DNA from: Planctomycetota bacterium
GTDB taxonomy: Bacteria > Planctomycetota > UBA1135 > GCA-002686595
Reading direction: 5' to 3'
DNA length: 6,000 bases
Assembly (NCBI GenBank): GCA_027623615.1
Contig: JAQBVH010000231.1
Location: 1 to 6,000 of the forward strand
Part shown: in pieces, positions 1-5,068 of the stretch
How the letters are laid out: each line of letters starts with the position of its first letter
How positions within the stretch are numbered: the stretch's first letter is position 1
Program-made: the position numbers and the translations under genes
The notes under the pieces: model-generated
Database searches by the model: none
What the model was told of the DNA's origin: nothing
What the model saw: the letters and a program-made list of their open reading frames with translations, nothing else

Positions 1-2000
1 CGCCCCGGACGGAGCGCACCCTCCTGGTGGGGATCCTGGTCGTCGCCCTCGTGGTGCGTCTGGCCTACGTGTTCGCCCTGCGCGGCAACCCCTACTTCGA
101 GGCGCCGATCCTCGATCCCGCCTACAACGTGGACTGGGCCCGCAGCCTGGCGCGCGGCGACGCCTTCGCGGAGGGGGCGTACTTCCGCGCGCCCCTCTAT
201 GTCTGGTTCCTCGCACTGACCCAGGTCGTGGGGGATGGCCTGCTCCTGCCGCGCCTCCTGCAGTGCGTCCTGGGGGTGGTGACCGTGCTCCTGACCTGGT
301 CGGTCGGGCGCCGCGCCTTCGGCCCGCGCGAGGGACTGCTCGCCGCCGCGTGCGCGGCGACCTGCTGGGTGCTGGTCTACTTCGACGGGGAGCTGTTGAT
401 CCCCACCCTCGCGACGCCCCTGTACCTGGCGGCGATTCACGCGACCCTGGGGGCCGAGCAGGCGAGCCCCCGTCGCGTCGCGCTGGCGGGTCTCCTGTGG
501 GGCATCGCGACGCTTGCGCGACCGAACGTTCTGCTGCTCTCTCCGCTGCTCGCGTTGTGGCTCTGGCGGAGCGGCGAGGACCGAGCTGCGGGACTGCGCC
601 GTGCCGCAGGACTGGCGGCTGGCTGGCTGTTGGCCGTGCTGCCGATCACGACCTACAACGCGGTCGCTGGTGGCGAGTTCGTGCTCGTCTCGACCCAGGG
701 CGGCGTGAACTTCTGGATCGGGAACCACCCGGGTGCCGACGGTCACACGGCCAGGGTTCCAGGCACGGTGGGTGACGACTTCCGCGCGACGCACACTGAG
801 GCCGCGGCGCTCGCCCGCGCAGAGGCTGGGCGGGATCTGACCCCCGGCGGCGTCTCGCGCCACTACGCCAGCAAGGCCTGGGACTTCCTGTTCAGCAAAC
901 CGACCGAGGCCGCCGCCCTGCTCGCCCGCAAGGCCGGTCTGTTCCTGCAGGACCAGGAGCTCGGCAACAACCAGCCCGTGCTTGGAACTGCGCTGGCCCA
1001 CGCGCCTTGGCTTCCTTGGATCTCCGTGCCCTTCTGGGCCCTGGTCGCGTTGGGCGCGGTCGGCTTCGCACTGGCGGTGCGGCGCGCCGAGCTCATGCCC
1101 TTGACCGGTTTCCTGGTCATGTTCGCCGTCTCGGTCGTCGCCTTCTTCGTCTGCTCCCGGTTCCGCGCTCCCTGGCTACCGCCGTTGATGATCTTCGCTG
1201 CCCACGGGGCGTGCGAACTCGCCAGACGCGGCCGCGACGAGCGAGGTCCAGTCGTGGTCCTGGGCGGCGCAGCCGTGCTCGTGCTCGCCGGACTCGGCCT
1301 GGCGGCGCGCCCAGATCGCGCCCTGGCCGTCGCGCAGGGCCTGAGTCACCTGGCGATCGGCTACGAGCGCGCCGGGGAACTCGATCGGGCCGGCGCCTTG
1401 CACGAGCGCGCGCTCGCCCTGGCGGGGGACGATGCGCAGATCCGTCTGGCGAGAATCGCCTCGCTCGAAACGACCCGTGGGGCGGCGGCCGTCCTGCCGG
1501 AGGTGCGCGCGATCCTGGGCGATCACCCCGGGTTCCAGGCCGCGCGCGAGCTCCTGCTCGGGCTGCTCAACCGCTCCCAGCGCTACCCGCAGCTCCTGAC
1601 CGAGGCGCAGGCCTTGATCGAAGACGCTCCCAATCTGGCGAGCGCGCACTACTACCGCGGCGTGGCCTTGTTTGGTCTGGGTCGGCTCCCGGAAGCTGCG
1701 CCGTGTTTCGAGCGCGCGATGCACCTCGATCCGGCCGGCTCCCAGCCCGCCTACCTGCTCGGGGAGGTGCGCAGGCGTCAGGGGCGACCGCGGCTGGCCA
1801 TCGCGGCCCTGCAGACAGCCGTGACCAACGACCACTTTCCTGGGGCGCGGCGCCAACGGGTGGCGGCACATGTGGCACTCGCCCGCGGCCTGATGGAGCA
1901 AGGCGACCACGAGGCTGCGCGCGAGGTGGCCCGGCTCTTGGCGAAGCGGGAGCCCGAGGCCCCGGAGTCGGTAGCCTTGCTGGGGGAAGTGGGAGGGTAG
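1..2000 (+). CDS. Family-39-type membrane glycosyltransferase with C-terminal TPR tail (5' partial)
   Basis: Probable polyprenyl-phosphate-sugar-dependent glycosyltransferase of the ArnT/PMT (GT-C, GT39-like) class, acting at the outer face of the cytoplasmic membrane; sugar and acceptor cannot be told. Numbering from the GTG at 27: a hydrophobic helix at 2-18, then the first external loop with D30, Y33 and the GD at 44-45, where the class has its catalytic acidic residue; several more hydrophobic segments (about 72-95, 102-120, 151-180, 193-210, 331-351, 358-376, 381-396, 409-426). The family-like motifs GGVNFWIGN (225-233) and SRFRAPWLPPLMIFAA (377-392) are clear. From about 435 to 657 the protein is soluble and made of roughly five or six TPR-like helical pairs, best at 435-467, 540-573, 574-607 and 613-646. 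The frame is open to base 3 (PRTERTLL precedes GTG 27), so the true start is probably upstream of the window; GTG 27 has no obvious ribosome site. Stop TAG at 1998-2000. The fold class is confident, the substrate unknown. Confidence 0.87.
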   Translation, partial: PRTERTLLVGILVVALVVRLAYVFALRGNPYFEAPILDPAYNVDWARSLARGDAFAEGAYFRAPLYVWFLALTQVVGDGLLLPRLLQCVLGVVTVLLTWSVGRRAFGPREGLLAAACAATCWVLVYFDGELLIPTLATPLYLAAIHATLGAEQASPRRVALAGLLWGIATLARPNVLLLSPLLALWLWRSGEDRAAGLRRAAGLAAGWLLAVLPITTYNAVAGGEFVLVSTQGGVNFWIGNHPGADGHTARVPGTVGDDFRATHTEAAALARAEAGRDLTPGGVSRHYASKAWDFLFSKPTEAAALLARKAGLFLQDQELGNNQPVLGTALAHAPWLPWISVPFWALVALGAVGFALAVRRAELMPLTGFLVMFAVSVVAFFVCSRFRAPWLPPLMIFAAHGACELARRGRDERGPVVVLGGAAVLVLAGLGLAARPDRALAVAQGLSHLAIGYERAGELDRAGALHERALALAGDDAQIRLARIASLETTRGAAAVLPEVRAILGDHPGFQAARELLLGLLNRSQRYPQLLTEAQALIEDAPNLASAHYYRGVALFGLGRLPEAAPCFERAMHLDPAGSQPAYLLGEVRRRQGRPRLAIAALQTAVTNDHFPGARRQRVAAHVALARGLMEQGDHEAAREVARLLAKREPEAPESVALLGEVGG

Positions 2001-2013
2001 CGGACCCCGCCTG

Positions 2014-2039
2014 GGCCTCGAACCGCTCCTTTCGAGGCC
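2014..2039 (+). terminator. Perfect 9-bp hairpin after the glycosyltransferase gene
   Basis: GGCCTCGAA (2014-2022) and TTCGAGGCC (2031-2039) are exact reverse complements around an 8-base loop, beginning 13 bases after the TAG stop. Two further wobble pairs (2013/2040, 2012/2041) can extend the stem. The position fits a transcription end or an mRNA 3'-end stabiliser. There is no T-run after the stem (TGAGAGTCGTC follows), so it is not a classical intrinsic terminator; in GC-rich bacteria such U-poor hairpins are common, but termination here is inferred. Confidence 0.5.
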
Positions 2040-2081
2040 TGAGAGTCGTCGCTGCCGCGCCTGACGGTGTGGGAGTGGCGT

Positions 2082-2109
2082 GCTCCTGTGACGGCGCGCT
2101 CCTGTGACG
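2082..2109 (+). repeat. 12-bp direct repeat upstream of the zinc-ribbon gene
   Basis: GCTCCTGTGACG occurs at 2082-2093 and again, without mismatch, at 2098-2109, separated by GCGC, a 16-bp period. The second copy ends in GTGACG, which lies where a -35 box would sit for the promoter candidate at 2104-2132. It could be a tandem binding site for a regulator or just a small local duplication; the repeat itself is certain, its role is not. Confidence 0.55.
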
Positions 2110-2132
2110 CAGGTTCCGAGCGCGTGTAGACT
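2104..2132 (+). promoter_or_regulatory. Possible sigma70-type promoter for the zinc-ribbon gene
   Basis: GTGACG (2104-2109, four of six matches to TTGACA) is followed after 17 bases by TAGACT (2127-2132, four of six matches to TATAAT). It would start transcription near 2139, about 33 bases before the ATG at 2172. Spacing is ideal and it lies after the hairpin that probably ends the preceding transcript. Both boxes are only partial matches in GC-rich DNA, so this remains a candidate. Confidence 0.38.
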
Positions 2133-2171
2133 GTCGCGCTCCATCGTCCCGCGCGGAGCCCCAAGACCCCC

Positions 2172-2876
2172 ATGCAGCCCACCTTGCAGGCCCTCCTCAG
2201 CCTCCAGCAGATCGACCGCAAGCTCTACAGTGTCGAGTCCGAACTCGAGCGGCTCCCCATCGAGCTTCAAGGCCGCGAGGAGGAGTTGGCGAGGCTCACC
2301 GAGCAGAGCACCCAGCTCAAGGCCCAGGCCGAGCTCCTCCGCCGCGAGGCGAAGGAGATCGAGGACTACACGGTCGGCATGCGCCAACGCCAACGGAAGC
2401 TGGAGACCGAGTCGAACAAGCAGAAGATCGACGCGGCCATGTTGGCCAGCTACGAGCATGAGATCCGCACGCTCAAGCGCGGCATCAGCGACGCGGAGGA
2501 CGAGGCCCTGCGCAAGCTGTCGGCGGCCGAAGCCGTGATGGACGAGGCCGGCGCGCTCGTGGGCAAGCACGGCAAGGAATTCGAGGTCTTCGAGGTCTTC
2601 CGGGCCAACGTCGAGAAGGAGCTCGCCGAGGCCGAGGGGCGCCGCGCCGAGCTCGCCAAGCAGCGGGATTCGGCCTCCTCCGACGGGGTGCCGGCGGACG
2701 CGTTCGATCTGTACACCAAGCTGCTCAAGTCCCGCGAGGGCGAAGCGTTGAGCGAGCTCGCCGACGGCCACTGCCAATCCTGCTTCGTGCAGATCCCCCG
2801 CAACCTGGGCGTCCGCCTCGCCAAGGGCGACCTCGTGCAGTGCCCCAGCTGCACGCGCATCCTCTACGCGATCTGA
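2172..2876 (+). CDS. Coiled-coil protein with C4 zinc ribbon (COG1579/HP0958-like)
   Basis: A 234-residue protein of the bacterial family with a long helical hairpin and a C-terminal zinc ribbon (zf-RING_7 type, COG1579). Residues about 5-175 are almost wholly charged, Glu/Lys/Arg/Gln-rich heptad sequence expected to form an antiparallel coiled coil. After the conserved-type segment VPADAFDLYTKLL comes the ribbon: C201-x2-C204, a 19-residue spacer, then C224-x2-C227, ending TRILYAI as in relatives. Helicobacter HP0958 binds RpoN and flagellin mRNA, and chlamydial relatives contact secretion machinery; nucleic-acid or chaperone roles are therefore possible, but no flagellar or secretion gene is visible here. 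The ATG at 2172 is chosen because the N-terminus (QALLSLQQIDRKLYSVESEL) matches the usual family start. The Shine-Dalgarno is poor: GGAG at 2155-2158 lies 13 bases upstream. A 9-bp tandem duplication near 2580-2600 encodes EVFEVF. The domain assignment is firm, the cellular role unknown. Confidence 0.9.
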   Translation: MQPTLQALLSLQQIDRKLYSVESELERLPIELQGREEELARLTEQSTQLKAQAELLRREAKEIEDYTVGMRQRQRKLETESNKQKIDAAMLASYEHEIRTLKRGISDAEDEALRKLSAAEAVMDEAGALVGKHGKEFEVFEVFRANVEKELAEAEGRRAELAKQRDSASSDGVPADAFDLYTKLLKSREGEALSELADGHCQSCFVQIPRNLGVRLAKGDLVQCPSCTRILYAI

Positions 2877-2947
2877 TCGGGCTCGCGCATCACGCAGTAG
2901 CGGCGCCTGGCCTTGTCGCTGACCTCGTGCGAGTCCGGACGGTCAGC
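2877..2947. other. Gap between convergent genes with weak dyad symmetry
   Basis: These 71 bases separate two genes that converge, so both transcripts must end here or nearby. GGGCTCGC (2879-2886) can pair with GCGAGTCC (2929-2936) with one G-U, and inside it AGCGGC (2899-2904) can pair with GTCGCT (2915-2920) with one G-U around a 10-base loop. The outer loop is long and there is no T-run on either strand, so a bidirectional terminator is only a weak suggestion. No small gene is supported. Confidence 0.22.
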
Positions 2948-4048
2948 TCAGAAGGAGAACTGCCAGCCGAGGCGGTAGATGATGTCCGTCTCGAGCTGCG
3001 GGCCATTCAGGTCCTGGAAGACCGGCCCCCCGATCTCCCCCGAGAATCGGTGTCCCCCCGGCTGGGTGTAGTTCATCCCGAGGAACAGGTGGAGCCGATC
3101 GCCACCCTGGGCGTGGGGGTCCTGGCTCGACCCGACGTAGACGGGGAGCTCTGGGTCTTCACCGGAGTAGTCATCCACGTGCTCCCAGGCGATACGCAGC
3201 GACCCGGACAGGTCGTCCTTGAACTGCCGCGCGACCCAGGTGGTGGCGTGGGTCTCGCTCCCCAGGCGGTAGTCGTCCGAGTTCTCCTGGAACCGCACGA
3301 CCTGGGTCAATTGCGCGCCCCACGACATGCCCTCGTCCAGGTGCACCCAGGTCAGGCCTGGCGAGAAGTCCAGCGTGCCCGAGCCCAGTTGCATCGGATA
3401 GGGCAGCTTGACGTTGTTCCCGCCGCTCCCCGGGAGCTCGCCGCGTTCGTCGTGGGAACCGGTCGGTAGGCTCACGCCCATGTTGGCATGCAGCCCGCCT
3501 CCTCCCTCCTTCTCGGTCAGCCGGTACAAGCCCGTCACCTTCAGGTCGCTCAGACCGATCGTGCGCTGATCGAAGGCGTCGCCATCGGACTCCTCGAAGT
3601 TCATCACGTTCGAGACCCAGGGGATCGTGATCAGGATCGAGAGCCGGTCCGTGGAGCCGTAGAGCGCCGAGATCAGGTGGGTCTCGCGGGTCTGGCTGAT
3701 CGGCGTGCGCAGGTAGCCGAGGTCGAACGCGTCCTGCTTGGTCAAGGGGCGCTTGCCGTCCTGCAGGCCCCCGAAGTCCTCACGGATGTAGCGGTAGGAG
3801 AACTGCCAGACGCCGGCGGGGACCGGGTGCTCGCCCAGCACCCCCGTTGGTCCGTGCTCGTCGGGTCGCTCGGACTGGATCTCGATCTGGCTCGGGTTCC
3901 AGGTGAGCGAGAGGGGCAGGGCCGCCGGGATCGGTCCGAACGGGTCCTCCTGGGCGTGGCCTGGGGTCAGGGCCAACAGGAGGCCCGCGGCGATCGTTCG
4001 GGGGGTGGAGACTCGGGCGAGTGACGGACGGCGGCTCGGAGAGATCAT
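2948..4048 (-). CDS. Outer-membrane beta-barrel protein of the 'transporter' (MetA/phenol-type) class
   Basis: A 366-residue exported protein. The ATG at 4048 is chosen over an upstream GTG (4099) because AGGAG lies six bases before it and it starts an ordinary signal peptide: basic MISPSRRPSLARVSTPR, hydrophobic core TIAAGLLLAL, likely cleavage after about A32 (PGHA/QEDPF). The mature part shows alternating polar/hydrophobic strands with turns of G, D and N, and ends GWQFSF, a terminal aromatic of the outer-membrane assembly type. Landmarks: SYRYIREDFGG (84-94), GVSLPTGS (191-198), LPYPMQLGSGT (215-225), SWGAQ (242-246), GGDRLHLFLGMNY (315-327), GPVFQDLNGPQLETD (341-355). I recall these from a family annotated only as 'transporter' or barrel protein, often near metal-resistance genes; function is unproven. 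Relatives as I remember them carry a Met/His-rich stretch (DHMH..GEWMLSYRYM-like) where this one has GEHPVPAGVWQFSYRYI. It is the last of three genes on this strand. Confidence 0.8.
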   Translation of the reverse strand: MISPSRRPSLARVSTPRTIAAGLLLALTPGHAQEDPFGPIPAALPLSLTWNPSQIEIQSERPDEHGPTGVLGEHPVPAGVWQFSYRYIREDFGGLQDGKRPLTKQDAFDLGYLRTPISQTRETHLISALYGSTDRLSILITIPWVSNVMNFEESDGDAFDQRTIGLSDLKVTGLYRLTEKEGGGGLHANMGVSLPTGSHDERGELPGSGGNNVKLPYPMQLGSGTLDFSPGLTWVHLDEGMSWGAQLTQVVRFQENSDDYRLGSETHATTWVARQFKDDLSGSLRIAWEHVDDYSGEDPELPVYVGSSQDPHAQGGDRLHLFLGMNYTQPGGHRFSGEIGGPVFQDLNGPQLETDIIYRLGWQFSF

Positions 4049-4054
4049 GCGGGG

Positions 4055-4059
4055 CTCCT
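4055..4059 (-). promoter_or_regulatory. Strong ribosome binding site that sets the barrel-protein start
   Basis: On the minus strand AGGAG occupies 4059-4055, followed by the 6-base spacer CCCCGC and then ATG at 4048-4046. No comparable site precedes the in-frame GTG at 4099, and the extra 17 residues that start would add (containing HH and charged residues) would spoil the signal peptide. This fixes translation at 4048. Confidence 0.75.
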
Positions 4060-4086
4060 GGGTCGAAGCATGATGCCTCGGGCCCC
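4060..4086 (-). other. Imperfect hairpin in the gap before the barrel gene
   Basis: On the minus strand CGAGGC, ATCAT, GCTTCG forms a 6-bp stem (one G-U) with a 5-base loop at 4064-4080; outside a small internal loop, GGG and CCC add three more pairs (4083-4085 with 4060-4062). The structure ends directly against the Shine-Dalgarno of the barrel gene and lies 32 bases past the radical SAM stop. It could be a weak attenuator or terminator, a processing site between the two genes, or chance in GC-rich DNA. There is no T-run. Confidence 0.28.
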
Positions 4087-4117
4087 AACGCGTGACCACG
4101 ACGAAACCGCGCGCGCC

Positions 4118-5068
4118 TCAGGCAGGGTTCGGCGTGAGCGCGCCCTGACAGGTTCCGCGTGCCTCCAGCGCCTCCGCGAGCCGCGCGCGTACGTCGTTCT
4201 TGCGCGGACTCCAGTCCGGGGCCAACCGGTTCTCGACCGGTGCATCCCCCGTCAAGCGGTGCAGCACCTGCTCGGCGCCGAGGCGCTCGACGAAGTCCGC
4301 GAGCCAGGCGACGTACGTCTCGAGGTCGAGGCACTCGACCTCGCCCCGCTTCCACTGGGCCGCGAGCTGGGTGCGACGCAGGACCATCATTTGGTGCACC
4401 TTGACACCTGCGCAGCCCGAGCGCGCGAGCACCTCGGCCGTCCGCCGCGCACCCTCGCGGCCGTCCCCCGGCAAGCCGAGGATCGCGTGTCCGACCACGA
4501 GCAGGCCCGCCGCATGGGCGCGCGCCACCGCGTCGTCGAACTCAGCGACGGTGTGCAGGCGGTTGATCGCGAAGAGCACCTCGTCGCTGGCCGCCTCCAG
4601 TCCCAGCTCGACCCAGACCGGCACCCGTGTGCGCAGCCGCTCGAGGTGACGCAGCGAGTCGTCGGGTAGGCAGTCCGGTCGCGTGGCCACGCTCAAGCAG
4701 ACCACCTCGCGTCCGAGGTAGGGGTCGATCGCCGCCAGCACTTCCTCGAAGCGCGACTGGTCCACGTACGTGTTCGTGTAGGACTGCAGGTAGGCGATCG
4801 CGCCGACCTCCGGTTCGTCCCGCTTGCGACGGCGCGCGATGCGTGCCAACCCCGCCTCGAGCTGCTCGACCAGGTCTTGGCCCGTGCGCAGGGCGCCCGT
4901 GCCCGAGCCCTCGACGTCGCAGTAAGTGCAGCCGCCCAGCCCCTTCGTGCCGTCACGGTTCGGGCAGGTCGAGCCCGCGTCGAGGGCGACCCGGTGCACC
5001 GGCCGCCAGAAGGTCTCGCGCAGCCAAGGGGCGAGCGTGCGGAAGGGCAGGTCGATCGGTTCAGTCAT
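4118..5068 (-). CDS. yhcC: Radical SAM protein, YhcC/TIGR01212 family
   Basis: A 316-residue cytoplasmic radical S-adenosylmethionine enzyme of the YhcC family; the physiological substrate of the family is not established. The cluster motif is C35-x11-C47-x2-C50 in the typical context STCPNRDG (33-40) and GGCTYC (45-50), the three cysteines expected to hold a [4Fe-4S] cluster. Further family landmarks are YLQSYTNTY (93-101), LSVATRPDC (125-133), ELGLEAASDEVL (154-165), GHAILGLPGDG (193-203), GVKVHQMMVLRRT (221-233) and VLHRLTGDAP (268-277) with a late W-x3-K (286-290). Length matches the E. coli protein (about 300 residues). The ATG at 5068 has GAGG six bases upstream (5078-5075) inside the preceding gene. 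Its start overlaps the preceding stop by 8 bp, implying translational coupling with the amidohydrolase-like gene; the barrel gene follows after 69 bp. Family assignment is firm. Confidence 0.92.
   Translation of the reverse strand: MTEPIDLPFRTLAPWLRETFWRPVHRVALDAGSTCPNRDGTKGLGGCTYCDVEGSGTGALRTGQDLVEQLEAGLARIARRRKRDEPEVGAIAYLQSYTNTYVDQSRFEEVLAAIDPYLGREVVCLSVATRPDCLPDDSLRHLERLRTRVPVWVELGLEAASDEVLFAINRLHTVAEFDDAVARAHAAGLLVVGHAILGLPGDGREGARRTAEVLARSGCAGVKVHQMMVLRRTQLAAQWKRGEVECLDLETYVAWLADFVERLGAEQVLHRLTGDAPVENRLAPDWSPRKNDVRARLAEALEARGTCQGALTPNPA

Noticed and set aside
1007..2107. A 366-codon plus-strand frame inside the glycosyltransferase gene
   Set aside because: Its product is dominated by Arg, Gly, Pro and Ala, as expected for an out-of-frame reading of a GC-rich gene, while the main frame carries clear family motifs.
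1176..2777. A 533-codon open frame on the minus strand across the end of the glycosyltransferase and most of the zinc-ribbon gene
   Set aside because: It is the antisense shadow of two well-supported genes in GC-rich DNA: low-complexity Leu/Arg/Gly/Ala composition, no recognisable domain, and it runs straight through the intergenic gap.
2840..4024. Two plus-strand frames (2840-3469 and 3488-4024) opposite the barrel gene
   Set aside because: They are antisense to a gene with signal peptide, conserved motifs and a strong ribosome site; their products show no domain.
4049..4099. GTG at 4099 as the start of the barrel protein
   Set aside because: It would add 17 charged residues before the signal peptide and has no good ribosome site, whereas ATG 4048 has AGGAG at six bases.
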